This document shows positions 41,588 to 50,848 of a stretch of DNA of 64,000 nucleotides, in pieces (position 1 is the stretch's first letter; each line of letters begins with the position of its first letter). Made by a program: the position numbers and the translations under genes. The stretch comes from Natronolimnobius baerhuensis. GTDB lineage: Archaea; Halobacteriota; Halobacteria; Halobacteriales; Natrialbaceae. A model generated the notes under the pieces. That model ran no database searches. It had not been told where the DNA came from and saw nothing but the letters and a program-made list of their open reading frames with translations. The stretch is from contig NZ_MWPH01000001.1 in assembly GCF_002177135.1 (NCBI RefSeq), positions 1,178,001 through 1,242,000 of the forward strand, given 5' to 3'.

Positions 41588-43366
41588 TCAGCGAATCGCA
41601 TCTCGAGTGCGTTCGCCTAGATCCTCTCGTCGCCGATGACTCCGCTCGGAATCGAACGACACCGACAGCACCTGCGTGCCGTCGCGCTCGAGCGACCGGC
41701 GATACGCATCTTCGAACTCGACAGGCGCGACGCGCTCGAACTCGAGGCCGTAGGCCGCCGACAGCGATTCGAAGTCGATGCCATGGGGTGTCTTGAACTG
41801 GTCGGTAAACGGCGGCTCGAACTGCGCAATCGGGAGTTTGTGGAAGATGCCGCCGCCGTCGTTGTCCAGCAAGACGATGGTCGCATCGACGTCGCAACGG
41901 TCGACCGCGAGCAGCCCGTTCGCGTCGTGGTAAAAGGCCAGGTCGCCGGTGACGAGCACGAGCGGCTCGTCCGCCGCGGTTGCGCTTCCCGCACCCAACG
42001 CCGTGCTTTCGATACCGTCGATGCCGCTTGCACCGCGATTGGCGAGTACCGTCAGATCGGCCGCACGGGGCTGTCCAAACCGATCCGCGTCCCGGATCGG
42101 CATGCTGTTCGAAACGAAAATTGTCGCCGGGTCCGGGGCGCACTCGAGCACGTCCGCGATGATCGCCCCCTCGAAGGGGTCAGCCTCGAGCGCTCCGTCA
42201 GCACGCGCTTCGTCGGCGAGTTCCCAGTGTCGGCGCTCGGCGGTCTCGAACTGCTCGAGCCACGCCATATCTGTTGTTGAATCGGACTCGAGTACCTCGA
42301 GGACACCCGACAGAACCGACTGCGGCGTCGCCGCGACCAGATCCGTCGCGGTAAAGGTCGCCTCGCGCCACGCACCCGCGGGATCGACGACGAACTGGCG
42401 TACATCCGCGTCTCGGAGGGCGTGACGCAGCGGTTTCGAGGTCGGCGACGCCCCGATTCGGAGGACGACATCCGGCTCGTCAACGTGGACTATATAGGTG
42501 TCGTAGCCACCGAAGACGGGGGCATCGTCCGCCGAAACGTGCGGGCCGAATCGCAGCCCCGACAGCGGATCCGCGAGAATCGGCGCACCAAGCCGCTCGG
42601 CAAGGTCGACAACGGAGTCGGCCTCGAGCGTCTGCAACGCCACCGGATCGGCAGGACCAGCCACGATAAGCGGCCGGTCTGCATCCGTGAGCGTATCGGC
42701 GATTTCCGCGGCGTGGTCGTCCTCGAGCGTCCGATCTCCGCGGGTGGTCTCGACGAACGCGCCCTCGCGTCCCCGCCCGGCGAGCGTGTCGGCAAACGCG
42801 TCCGGAACGGCGTCGGGGACCTCGAGTGGCTCGAGCGGTTTTTTGAACGGGCAGTTCAGGTGAACAGGACCGGGTTCGACGCCGACGGTTTCCGAAAGCG
42901 CCCGCGCGGCCGTCGTGCGAAGGCTCCTGACTTTCCGTTCGTCGGCTTCGGGTTCCGGCAGTTCGGCGTGCCAGCGGACGGCATCGCCGTAGAGTTTCAC
43001 CTGGTCGACGGTCTGATTCGCGCCGCTGTCTCGGAGTTCCGGCGGCCGATCCGCCGTGAGAACGAGCATCGGCACGCGGGCCTGATTCGCCTCGAGAACG
43101 GCCGGGTGAAAGTTCGCTGCCGCGGTTCCCGAGGTACAGACCAGTGCGGTTGGCTCGCCGGTTCGCCGGGAGCGGCCGAGCGCGAAGTAGGCCGCCGAGC
43201 GCTCGTCGAGGTGTGAGTAGACGTCGATCTCGGCGTGCTCGGCGAACGCGACCGTCAGCGGCGTCGACCGGCTTCCGGGTGCGATACAGACAGCCTCGAG
43301 GCCGCCTGCGGCAAGTTCGTCGGCGAGAATACGACCCCACAGCGTTGCGCGATTTGGTGCGTGCAT
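41588..43366 (-). CDS. menD: SEPHCHC synthase
   Basis: A 592-aa thiamine-diphosphate enzyme, usual MenD length. Seen: CIAPGSRSTPLTVAFAEH, HLDERSAAYFALG (with the conserved Glu that activates ThDP), LVCTSGTAAANFHPAV, VLTADRPPELRDSGANQTVD, and the C-terminal ThDP motif VTGDLAFYHDANGLLAV ... IVLLDNDGGGIFHKLP. It joins isochorismate and 2-oxoglutarate. menF lies 15 nt upstream; the two form an operon on the minus strand. Its 3' end faces the EamA gene. Confidence 0.97.
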   Translation of the reverse strand: MHAPNRATLWGRILADELAAGGLEAVCIAPGSRSTPLTVAFAEHAEIDVYSHLDERSAAYFALGRSRRTGEPTALVCTSGTAAANFHPAVLEANQARVPMLVLTADRPPELRDSGANQTVDQVKLYGDAVRWHAELPEPEADERKVRSLRTTAARALSETVGVEPGPVHLNCPFKKPLEPLEVPDAVPDAFADTLAGRGREGAFVETTRGDRTLEDDHAAEIADTLTDADRPLIVAGPADPVALQTLEADSVVDLAERLGAPILADPLSGLRFGPHVSADDAPVFGGYDTYIVHVDEPDVVLRIGASPTSKPLRHALRDADVRQFVVDPAGAWREATFTATDLVAATPQSVLSGVLEVLESDSTTDMAWLEQFETAERRHWELADEARADGALEADPFEGAIIADVLECAPDPATIFVSNSMPIRDADRFGQPRAADLTVLANRGASGIDGIESTALGAGSATAADEPLVLVTGDLAFYHDANGLLAVDRCDVDATIVLLDNDGGGIFHKLPIAQFEPPFTDQFKTPHGIDFESLSAAYGLEFERVAPVEFEDAYRRSLERDGTQVLSVSFDSERSHRRREDLGERTRDAIR

Positions 43367-43381
43367 AACAATCGTCGGTCG

Positions 43382-44833
43382 TTATCGCAGTTCGTCGAGA
43401 ATCGGGCGGAACTTCAACTGGACTTCCTCCCACTCCTCGTCCGGGTCGCTGTCCGCGACGATCCCGTTGCCTGCAAAGAGTGTGACGCGGTCTGCTGTCG
43501 CGACTCCTGACCGAAGGCCGACCGCGAACTCGCCGTCACCGTTGGCGTCGAACCAGCCAATCGGGCTGGCGTACCAGCCGCGGTCGAAGGGCTCGGTGTC
43601 GCGAATCGTCTCCCAGGCTGCCTCCGGCGGCATCCCGCCGACTGCCGGCGTCGGATGCAGCCCTTCGACGAGTTCGAGGACGTGGCGATCAGCCGCAAGC
43701 GTCGCCTCGATTGGCGTCTGGAGGTGCTGAATCGTCGCCAACTTGCGGATACCGCGATCACCAATGTACAACTCGCTGGCGAGTCCCTCGAGTTGGTCGC
43801 GAATCGCTTCGACGACGAGGTCGTGTTCGCGGTCGAGTTTGTCGCTCGCGAGCATCTCGTCGGCGTACGCTTCGTCTTCTTCGGGTGCCTCGCCGCGGGG
43901 GGCAGAGCCTGCCAGCGCCTCGGTTTCGACGCGGTCGCCGCGTTTCGAAACCAGCCGCTCGGGCGGCGCACCAAAGAAGGTCGACCCATCGTGGCCGCTA
44001 ATCAGGAATCGGTAACAGTTCGGGTACCGACGACGCAGGCGCTCGAGCGTCGACGCAACGTCGATCTCGTCTTCCAGATCGACCGAGAGCGCCTGTGCGA
44101 GGACGACTTTCCTGAGTCTGTCCGTCGCGATTCGCTCGAGGGCGGCGTCGACTTGCCCGGCCCACTGCTCGCGCGTGGTGGTTCGCTCGGTCGCGGCGAC
44201 GCCCGGGCTCGTGCCGCTTGGCTGCATCGCAGGAAGGTCCGCGAGTCGCTCGTCCCAGCGCTCGAGTCGGTCACTCGTCTCGCTGGCGTCGGTGCCGACG
44301 GCAGTCAGCCAGATTTTCGCGTTGCCTGTGAGGTCGTCGGTATCACTGCGCGTGACGAACACGCGCGGGACGACGAAGGACGCGGCGTCGAATCCCTGCC
44401 AGTGTGAGTTGCGTGCGTCGGTGTCCGCAGTGTCGGCGGTGTCGGAGGTCGCCGTCTCGTCGTATTCGGCCACTGTATCATGGCTATCGTGAAAGGCAAA
44501 ACCGCCAAACGCACGCGGACGAGCAATCGCTGGACCATCGTGCTCGAGGTCGGCAAAAAGATTGCTCGCTTGCTGGTGGATGTCGTCGAATCGAGTTGGG
44601 CCGGTTGCGGTGAGGCGAGCAGCAACGCCGCGGCCGACGATCTCGAGGCCGTCCGGCGTCGCCCACTGCAGTCGCAACTCGCTGGCCTCGTCCCCATCGA
44701 ACTCGGCGTCGGTGATCGCACCGAACGACACGTCCGCGAGTTCGCGGCTCGCACTGACCAGGGGCTCCTCGAGCGTCTCGCTCGCTGGTTCGTGGGGCGT
44801 ACCCGCCAGCCGTCCCTCCGAGGTCCCGTCCAT
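43382..44833 (-). CDS. menF: Isochorismate synthase
   Basis: A 483-aa chorismate-utilising enzyme. The C-terminal domain shows LVSKRGDRVETEALAGSAPR, LDREHDLVVEAIRDQLE, the GE-metal segment ELVEGLHPTPAVGGMPPEAA, and GWYASPIGWFDANGDGEFAVGLRS. It converts chorismate to isochorismate; in this context for menaquinone (it could also feed other products, but menD follows directly). The N-terminal half is less conserved, with an acidic haloarchaeal insert. A salicylate or anthranilate-synthase role is less likely because of the neighbour. Confidence 0.95.
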   Translation of the reverse strand: MDGTSEGRLAGTPHEPASETLEEPLVSASRELADVSFGAITDAEFDGDEASELRLQWATPDGLEIVGRGVAARLTATGPTRFDDIHQQASNLFADLEHDGPAIARPRAFGGFAFHDSHDTVAEYDETATSDTADTADTDARNSHWQGFDAASFVVPRVFVTRSDTDDLTGNAKIWLTAVGTDASETSDRLERWDERLADLPAMQPSGTSPGVAATERTTTREQWAGQVDAALERIATDRLRKVVLAQALSVDLEDEIDVASTLERLRRRYPNCYRFLISGHDGSTFFGAPPERLVSKRGDRVETEALAGSAPRGEAPEEDEAYADEMLASDKLDREHDLVVEAIRDQLEGLASELYIGDRGIRKLATIQHLQTPIEATLAADRHVLELVEGLHPTPAVGGMPPEAAWETIRDTEPFDRGWYASPIGWFDANGDGEFAVGLRSGVATADRVTLFAGNGIVADSDPDEEWEEVQLKFRPILDELR

Positions 44834-44865
44834 CGCACGATGCTCAGGACCGCCTCGCCTTCAGC

Positions 44866-45459
44866 CTAACTATATCGCTCCTCGCGCCACGGGTTCGCCG
44901 TCTGCGAGTAGCCGCGTTTCTCCCAGTAGCCGCGCTCGGGATCGGTGAGAAACTCGATGCCGTCGACCCACTTTGCACCCTTGTAGGCGTATCTGTGTGG
45001 CGTGACGACCCGGAGTGGGCCGCCGTGGTCTGCGGGCAGTGACTCGCCGTCGTAGGCCCACGCAAACAGTACTTCCTCGCGCATGCACTCCTCGAGTGGG
45101 AGATCCGTCGTGTAGTCATCGAGCGCGGAAAACATGACGTGGCAGGCGTCGCCGTGGACACCCGCGCGCTCGGCGAGGTCCGGGAAGGGAACGCCCGTAA
45201 ACTCGCAGTCGAACTTGCTCCAGCCGGTCACGCAGTGGAAATCCTGGCGCTGGGTTTCGTGTGGCAGGTCGCGAAACTCCTCCCAGGAGAAACTGAGTTC
45301 CGTATCAACAGCGCCAGTAACCGTAAACTCCCAGGTGTCGCGGTCCCAGGTCGGCGTGGCGCTCTTCGAGAGGACGGGAAATGCCGTCGTCTCGCGCTGG
45401 CCCGGCGGGAGTCGGTCGTCGCCGAACTCCTGATAGAGGTCTGTGACGTCGGTCGGCAT
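44866..45459 (-). CDS. Sulfite-oxidase-fold molybdopterin protein (YedY/MsrP-like)
   Basis: A 197-aa protein of the oxidoreductase molybdopterin-binding fold. The Mo-ligating Cys is C76 in RQDFHCVTGWSKFDCEFTG; other marks are FSALDDYTTDLPLEECM, GESLPADHGGPLRVVTPHRY and YKGAKWVDGIEFL. Bacterial MsrP repairs oxidised methionines in exported proteins; stand-alone short forms like this have unclear substrates. No Tat signal is present, so it is probably cytoplasmic, unlike MsrP. It lies 32 nt upstream of menF on the same strand. Confidence 0.9.
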   Translation of the reverse strand: MPTDVTDLYQEFGDDRLPPGQRETTAFPVLSKSATPTWDRDTWEFTVTGAVDTELSFSWEEFRDLPHETQRQDFHCVTGWSKFDCEFTGVPFPDLAERAGVHGDACHVMFSALDDYTTDLPLEECMREEVLFAWAYDGESLPADHGGPLRVVTPHRYAYKGAKWVDGIEFLTDPERGYWEKRGYSQTANPWREERYS

Positions 45460-45678
45460 ACGAGTGTGTTCGTGTGGACAGACGTAGATGTGACGCAGTC
45501 ACTCGAGTGCGTGTCAACGGACTGGTGACAGGGGCGAGTTTCGCTTGACCAAGCCCGAATTTCGGGGACTGCGTCGAGGTCGAAACAATTCCCAGCACTC
45601 AATTCAGCCGGACAAGTCGGAGCTTCTCATCGAAACCCTCGCCATCACTTAGTACCGTCTCACCCACCCACAGAGTGC

Positions 45679-45978
45679 ATGGCGAGCAAACAACAGATGA
45701 CGGAACAAGAGGTTTCCGGAGAAGCAGTAGAAGAGGTTGGAGAGCAAGCACTGGGGCCTGCGCTCCTCGCAGCCGGCGCGTCCGTCGCGCTCTCGTGGTA
45801 TTACTTCTTCCTCCGCGGGGACCGACAGCGCGGACTGTTCGTTGGCCTCTGGCCACCGACGATCCTCGCGTTCGCGAGTTACTTCAACCAGCGAAAGATG
45901 CGCCAACAGCTGAACTCAATCACGCAGCCGGGAGCAACGCTGAAAAACGCCTTCGACTCCATGATGGGCAATCGCTAA
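45679..45978 (+). CDS. Small membrane protein
   Basis: A 99-aa protein. A helical N-terminal part (EVSGEAVEEVGEQALGPALL) runs into two closely spaced hydrophobic segments (LLAAGASVALSWYYFFL and GLFVGLWPPTILAFASYF), followed by a basic/polar tail (NQRKMRQQLNSITQPG). The topology suggests a hairpin in the membrane. No named family recognised. The start is ATG with a reasonable haloarchaeal codon pattern throughout. It stands alone, divergent from the molybdopterin gene. Confidence 0.7.
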   Translation: MASKQQMTEQEVSGEAVEEVGEQALGPALLAAGASVALSWYYFFLRGDRQRGLFVGLWPPTILAFASYFNQRKMRQQLNSITQPGATLKNAFDSMMGNR

Positions 45979-46286
45979 GCGCAGACGACCGCTGGAGACC
46001 AATACGCCACGACGAGGGCCCCGCTCACAGCGCGTCATTGCTGTTCGACGCAAACACTGGCATCACTTCATCACGCAGGCGGTGTCTCTCGCACCGTGGA
46101 CCCCCTTTCCACAACTACTCGGCAAGCCTCGGCTAACTGAGTTCCCCGGCCTACAGTGATTGCCTCGAGGATACGACAGTCGGGCACAAGGCGCGTCCCC
46201 GCGAGAGTATCCCCAGTGTGTGCGATTTCAACACGCGTACACTCCCCGTCAAACCTAAATACCCCCTCGCCGAAAGCCGAATCAGC
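45979..46286. other. 308-nt intergenic region, promoter near its right end
   Basis: No open frame here looks like a gene in codon use, and I see no tRNA-like or other structured-RNA signature. The only feature is a TATA-like CCTAAATACC at about 46253-46262, about 30 nt before the CopG-type gene. The rest is unremarkable. Confidence 0.5.
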
Positions 46287-46514
46287 ATGCCAAAAGTAGA
46301 GATCACCATCCCGGAACATCTCGAGATGCAAATCGCTCAGATGGTCGAGCGTGGCGAGTTCGTCAATCGCGAGGAAGCAATTGAGGATCTCCTCTCGACG
46401 GGCATCAAAGCCTACAAGACCAGCGGACCGATGGACGAAGAGGACGGAGCAACAGGCGGCACTGGCCTCGAAGATGACGGTATGATGGGCCACGACGACG
46501 AATACGTCTTCTAA
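46287..46514 (+). CDS. Ribbon-helix-helix (CopG-like) protein, DUF7120-like
   Basis: A 75-aa protein. The first 45 residues match a ribbon-helix-helix: strand PKVEITIPEHLEMQIAQM, then GEFVNREEAIEDLLSTGIKAY. The acidic, Gly-rich tail ends HDDEYVF. Such proteins bind DNA as dimers through the N-terminal strand. I place the start at MPKVEIT because TATA-like CTAAATAC lies about 30 nt upstream; earlier in-frame codons are not conserved in character. The name DUF7120 is from memory. The target is unknown. Confidence 0.78.
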   Translation: MPKVEITIPEHLEMQIAQMVERGEFVNREEAIEDLLSTGIKAYKTSGPMDEEDGATGGTGLEDDGMMGHDDEYVF

Positions 46515-46521
46515 CGTCTCC

Positions 46522-46707
46522 TTATAGACCGAGTGTCAAGAGTGGGACGCCAAATACGACCGCGATTCCGATCAGCATGACCACAAAGCCGATAGCGACG
46601 GCACGCGAGGAGTAGTCGCTCATCGGAGCCGTCGTTCGGTCGGCCTCGAGGTCGTGGCCGACGTCTGCGCCCGAGTCGTGATCCGCGGCTGGAGTGTCGT
46701 CTGCCAT
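46522..46707 (-). CDS. Single-helix membrane protein (DUF7550-like)
   Basis: A 61-aa protein starting MADDTPAADHDSG, with an acidic cytoplasmic part and one C-terminal membrane helix (SRAVAIGFVVMLIGIAVVFG) ending LLTLGL. I recall similar very short haloarchaeal proteins as DUF7550; function unknown. TATA-like GTATTTAAGG on the minus strand is about 25-32 nt upstream, supporting this start over one seven codons earlier. It converges with the CopG-like gene, with 7 nt between stops. Confidence 0.7.
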   Translation of the reverse strand: MADDTPAADHDSGADVGHDLEADRTTAPMSDYSSRAVAIGFVVMLIGIAVVFGVPLLTLGL

Positions 46708-46841
46708 ACGAGGGCGTTCACGTCTCACTCCCTTAAATACACCTACTTAGCCCTGCTTACGGGCCATCACTCGAGTGCCAGCACTCGACACCAACCCATC
46801 ATCCAGAAGTATTTACCAATCAGCAGACGAATTGCTGACGA

Positions 46842-47534
46842 ATGCCCTCCAGCACTCCCTCCCGAAGACGGCTGCTCGCCGCAGCGAGTGGTAGTCTGTC
46901 TATCTCTCTCGCAGGCTGTGTCGGCGACACCGGCTCATTCTTCGAGCAGAACGCGAGCGACAACGCAACGAGCACGACGACGCACGAACACGATGCAACG
47001 GAGACACCGACTCGAGACTCGAGCCACAGGTATGACACGCTGCAGGTCCGCACAGATGGCAACGACCACGTCGTGTATCCGGACGCAGAAACCGCAGCGG
47101 ATGCCGCCGAAGGCGACGACGAGTACATCCACAGGCCTCATCGGGCGCTGTTCGTGACCGACACCGAAGACGTCGACGCCCTCGAGATCGATGCTGATGA
47201 CGCCACTGCACGCGAGATACGGGAGTTCGCCGCAGACACCAATTTCGAACAGCAATCAATCGTCATCGACCAGCGGACCATCGACGATTGTTACGAGCGC
47301 CACCTGCTCGCCGTTACAGCGCGCGGCAACTCGTTTCGAACGGAGTACTGCCAGCGCCTGAAATCACCGGAAACCGCCTGCGAATCGGATCTCGAGCGTA
47401 TGGAAGCGGTTGTGATCCGTGTCGACAGGCCATACAACGAGGGGCCAACGAGCCGGAGTAGTGGCGAGAGCATGTCCTGTCACGGCGAAGGCGTCGTCGC
47501 GGACCGCCGTACAACCGAAGAGGACAACGAATGA
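46842..47534 (+). CDS. Tat lipoprotein of unknown function, first of a pair
   Basis: A 230-aa exported lipoprotein. SRRRLLAAASG is the Tat motif, and LAGC is the lipobox. A Thr/His/Asp-rich linker follows, then a domain with alternating beta strands (YDTLQVRTDGNDHVVYPDAE; IVIDQRTIDDCYERHLLAV) and several Cys residues (at DDC, EYC, TAC and MSC) that may form disulfides. No family is recognised. It overlaps the next lipoprotein gene by 4 nt, so the two are coupled and probably act together at the cell surface. TATA-like AGTATTTACC lies about 30 nt upstream. Confidence 0.75.
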   Translation: MPSSTPSRRRLLAAASGSLSISLAGCVGDTGSFFEQNASDNATSTTTHEHDATETPTRDSSHRYDTLQVRTDGNDHVVYPDAETAADAAEGDDEYIHRPHRALFVTDTEDVDALEIDADDATAREIREFAADTNFEQQSIVIDQRTIDDCYERHLLAVTARGNSFRTEYCQRLKSPETACESDLERMEAVVIRVDRPYNEGPTSRSSGESMSCHGEGVVADRRTTEEDNE

Positions 47535-48931
47535 CTACCGATCTGTCGGAGAACGAGCGTCGTCCAGACCGCTCGAGTCGCTCTCGCAGAGCGATCCTCG
47601 CGGGCATCACTACAGCCGCAAGCGTCGCCGTGGCCGGTTGTCAGAACCTGCCCTGGGACGATGACGACTCGACGGCGAGCTACACCTCCGACGAGGCCAG
47701 CCAGGTTCTCGAGTCAGAGCGCCCCGAGATCGAGTGGCCAGTGCCCGTCGAACCCGAGCCAAGCGAACTCGAGGACGCCCTCGAGCGAGCGGACAGCCTC
47801 GTCAGTGAGATTCCGGACCCACTCGAGGAAGGCCACGTTCCGAACGGCGTGATTCGGGAGGCAATTGCGGAGGACCGAACCGAGGCGATGGCCGCTCGCG
47901 AGGAGGCAGTCGACGCGGCTGGGCCGGCGCAGTACCACGCGTTGCGCGACGCGCGCGAACTGCATGAGACTGCGCGAGCAGCCGCGACGGCGTGGCTTGC
48001 GATTGATGCAGATCGAGATGACTTGCTCCGCGAACTTCGCGACGAACGCGACGCCGTACAGTCGGTGATCGACGACCACCGCGAGGCGCTCGCGTATCAT
48101 GGCATCGACACCGATTCGGGGCGACTTCGCGCGGCGCTTTACACGTATCAGCGCGAATCGGATCTCGAGCGCGCCGACCGAACAGTCGACCGGTGGAGCG
48201 TCCACAAGAGCAACGATGTCCTCGAAATCGGCGAATCTGCGGGCGACCTCGAGTTTGCGACGACCACGACACGAATCTGGGAGCACTTCGAGGACCAGTA
48301 TACGCGCGAGTTTGGCGGCGACGACAGTGATGATCTCGAGGCAGTGTTCGAGCGTGCACTCGAGCGCTCGAGTGCGCGTGCCGAGGAGGCCGCGTTTCCA
48401 TCGCAGGACGGGGATTCCGCGGAGTGGTACGACGCTGTTGGACTCGAGGAATTCGATCACCGACCACTCGAGTTCGTCGTGTCGCGGGCTGGCTCGTCGG
48501 TACACCGCGCTCATGATCGGATGGACGATGCGTTGGACACAGGCAGTCTCGGCAGTGGACTTCATCACGCCCTCGAGTTCGAACAGCGCCTGCGCGGATT
48601 CGAGCGCTTCCGTGACTGGCTTGCAGCCCGCGACGGGGCAGGACCGACAGACAGCGACGAGATTCGCGCCGAACGCGATGCGACACTCGAGGCGGCAGAC
48701 GCAGCGCTCGAGGCTGTCCCAGCGAATGAGCCTTCACTCGGCGCGTATCGGCTGGCAGAAACCCTGCAGGAACTCGCCTGGGCCGACGACACGATTGCAC
48801 GCGACGCAGATCGAGAGCCCAACAATAACGTCAGGCTGGACGAAGAGTTCGGCGAATACGCCCGATTGCGTGCCGAACTCGAGGCGCTTCCCGAGGCCGT
48901 CGACGCGTTTCGAGATCGGCTGCTCGAGTGA
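47531..48931 (+). CDS. Helical Tat lipoprotein of unknown function, second of a pair
   Basis: A 466-aa exported lipoprotein. SRRAILAGITTAA is the Tat motif, and VAGC is the lipobox. The mature part is almost wholly helical and highly charged (ALRDARELHETARAAATAWL; RELRDERDAVQSVIDDHREA), with coiled-coil-like stretches throughout, ending in ALPEAVDAFRDRLLE. I know no family; a scaffold or long helical bundle on the cell surface is a reasonable picture. It is coupled to the upstream lipoprotein by a 4-nt overlap. The following hisF is 85 nt away with a separate function. Confidence 0.75.
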   Translation: MTTDLSENERRPDRSSRSRRAILAGITTAASVAVAGCQNLPWDDDDSTASYTSDEASQVLESERPEIEWPVPVEPEPSELEDALERADSLVSEIPDPLEEGHVPNGVIREAIAEDRTEAMAAREEAVDAAGPAQYHALRDARELHETARAAATAWLAIDADRDDLLRELRDERDAVQSVIDDHREALAYHGIDTDSGRLRAALYTYQRESDLERADRTVDRWSVHKSNDVLEIGESAGDLEFATTTTRIWEHFEDQYTREFGGDDSDDLEAVFERALERSSARAEEAAFPSQDGDSAEWYDAVGLEEFDHRPLEFVVSRAGSSVHRAHDRMDDALDTGSLGSGLHHALEFEQRLRGFERFRDWLAARDGAGPTDSDEIRAERDATLEAADAALEAVPANEPSLGAYRLAETLQELAWADDTIARDADREPNNNVRLDEEFGEYARLRAELEALPEAVDAFRDRLLE

Positions 48932-49016
48932 TCGGCCACCGTCCGTCGCGGCGAGTCGAAATTGTTCGATCCAGACGGCTTTACTACCCCGGGTGCGAAC
49001 ACTCGCGTAACGACTA

Positions 49017-49832
49017 ATGGCACTGACCAAGCGAATCATCCCGTGTATCGACGTTGACATAGACGAAGACGGGAACCCGGCGGTCTACACCGGCGTTCAC
49101 TTCGAGGACCTCAAATACACCGGCGACCCCGTCGAAATGGCCAAAGCGTACAACGAATCGGGGGCCGACGAGTTCGTCTTCCTCGATATCACCGCCTCCG
49201 CGGAGGGGCGCGAAACGATGCTCGATGTCGTCTCGAGGGTCGCAGACGAGGTCTTTATTCCCCTCACCGTCGGCGGCGGCATCCGCACGACTGAGGACAT
49301 CAAAGAGACGCTGCGCGCCGGCGCGGACAAGGTCTCGATTACGACCGGCGCACTCGAGCGCCCAGAACTCGTCAACGAGGGCGCGAAAGCCTTCGGCAGC
49401 CAATGTATCGTCATCAGCGTCGACGCCCGCCGGCGCTTCGACGAACAGGGCGAACACTACACCGAAATCGACGGCGAATCCTGCTGGTTCGAGTGTACGA
49501 AAAAGGGCGGCCGCGAAGGGACCGGAATCGACGTCCTCGAGTGGGCTGCAGAAGCCGAATCCCGCGGCGCAGGCGAGTTGTTCGTCAACTCGATTGACAA
49601 GGACGGCACCAAAGACGGCTACGACCTGCCGCTGACCGAAGCGGTCTGTGACGTCGTCGACACGCCCGTGATCGCCTCTTCGGGCTGTGGCAGCCCCGAG
49701 GATATGTACGACGTGTTCACCGAAGCCGGTGCCGACGCCGGGCTCGCGGCGTCGATCTTCCACTTCGACGAGTACTCGATTGAGGAGACGAAAGAATACT
49801 TAGACGAACAGGGCGTGCCGATTCGGCTCTGA
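49017..49832 (+). CDS. hisF: Imidazole glycerol phosphate synthase cyclase subunit
   Basis: A 271-aa (beta/alpha)8-barrel. The catalytic Asp is D12 in [11 protein letters not shown], and the second Asp is in [11 protein letters not shown]. Phosphate-binding segments are [20 protein letters not shown] and [14 protein letters not shown]. With HisH it converts PRFAR to imidazole glycerol phosphate and AICAR in histidine synthesis. The barrel has the usual length plus a haloarchaeal acidic insert around [18 protein letters not shown]. No other his gene is nearby. Confidence 0.97.
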   Translation: MALTKRIIPCIDVDIDEDGNPAVYTGVHFEDLKYTGDPVEMAKAYNESGADEFVFLDITASAEGRETMLDVVSRVADEVFIPLTVGGGIRTTEDIKETLRAGADKVSITTGALERPELVNEGAKAFGSQCIVISVDARRRFDEQGEHYTEIDGESCWFECTKKGGREGTGIDVLEWAAEAESRGAGELFVNSIDKDGTKDGYDLPLTEAVCDVVDTPVIASSGCGSPEDMYDVFTEAGADAGLAASIFHFDEYSIEETKEYLDEQGVPIRL

Positions 49833-49903
49833 AACGGTCAAGTGTACCGAGTGACCGGTTAGATTCAATACGCTTATTTCGTCGCGGTCGACCCCTTCTA
49901 TCA

Positions 49904-50752
49904 GTGAAGTGGCGGTGTACGTGGTGTGGCAAACCACACGAGGACAACGACCCGCCCTGCGATAGCTGCGGGCACAACAAATTCGAGAAGGCGGTCGTCC
50001 GTGAGGGCGAGGAACCCGACCGCGGCCGCGACGACGGCACCGTCGACACCGGCACCCAGTACATGTGGGTCTGTGCCGACTGCGGCCGCCAGCACATGCG
50101 CAACAACCCGCCGTGTTCGCGCTGTGGCAGCCACGACCTCGAGAAAACCGAGCAGAACTACGACGAAATCGAGCGCGAACTCGAGACCCCCAGTTGGCTC
50201 GAGGTAGCCAAACCCTACCTCCCTGCCTTCGCCGTCATCGGCATTGTCTTCCTGCTATTTGCGACCGGAGTGATCCCGCCCTCGATCCTGCCCGGTATCG
50301 GCGCACCAGCGCCACCGGGCGCGCCCGGCGAGGGGAGCGAGGCAGCTGGGATAGATCTCGAGGCCGCGGAAGAAGAGGTCCACGAGCGACTCAACGCTGC
50401 CCGAGAGGCTGACGACCAGCGGACGTACGACGAGGATATCGCCGCGTTCGCCGAGCACCGCAATCGCGGGCTGGTCGCCCTCGAGTACGAGGATACAGAG
50501 CCCGAGTACGCCACCCCGGATGAGTTCGGCGTCGACTGCGATCTAGTCGGAATCTCTCAGCCGCCGCTCGGGAACCTCGAGGACTACGAGGACGCCGATG
50601 CGCTAGCCGACGAGATTGCGGCAACGCTCCAGGCCAGTGAAGCCGGTTCGGACGAACTCGACTCGAGTGCACTCGAGCGCGAAGGGCTCGACATACACGC
50701 CGGACCCGACGAGGGTGGACAAGCGGTGTACGTCTTCTATGCCGCGTGTTGA
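49904..50752 (+). CDS. Zinc-ribbon membrane protein with CAP-like C-terminal region
   Basis: A 282-aa protein. Two zinc ribbons lie at the N-terminus: CTWCGKPHEDNDPPCDSCGH and CADCGRQHMRNNPPCSRCGS, clearly duplicated. A membrane helix (PAFAVIGIVFLLFATGVIPP) and a Pro/Gly-rich stretch follow. The C-terminal part (EVHERLNAAREADDQRTYDE, then IAAFAEHRNRGLVAL) resembles the start of CAP/SCP domains but is short and may be degenerate. The ribbons would be cytoplasmic, the C-terminal part outside. The start is a GTG, 4 nt after a short TATA-to-start distance (CGCTTATTTC about 30 nt upstream). The role is unknown. Confidence 0.75.
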   Translation: MKWRCTWCGKPHEDNDPPCDSCGHNKFEKAVVREGEEPDRGRDDGTVDTGTQYMWVCADCGRQHMRNNPPCSRCGSHDLEKTEQNYDEIERELETPSWLEVAKPYLPAFAVIGIVFLLFATGVIPPSILPGIGAPAPPGAPGEGSEAAGIDLEAAEEEVHERLNAAREADDQRTYDEDIAAFAEHRNRGLVALEYEDTEPEYATPDEFGVDCDLVGISQPPLGNLEDYEDADALADEIAATLQASEAGSDELDSSALEREGLDIHAGPDEGGQAVYVFYAAC

Positions 50753-50848
50753 GTTGAGCGAGGGCGTCGTGACGCTCGAGGCAGGTGAGTAAGCGAGAGC
50801 GAGCGCTCGGCGACGAGTGAGTGTGGCAGTAAAACGAGCGATCAGCGA

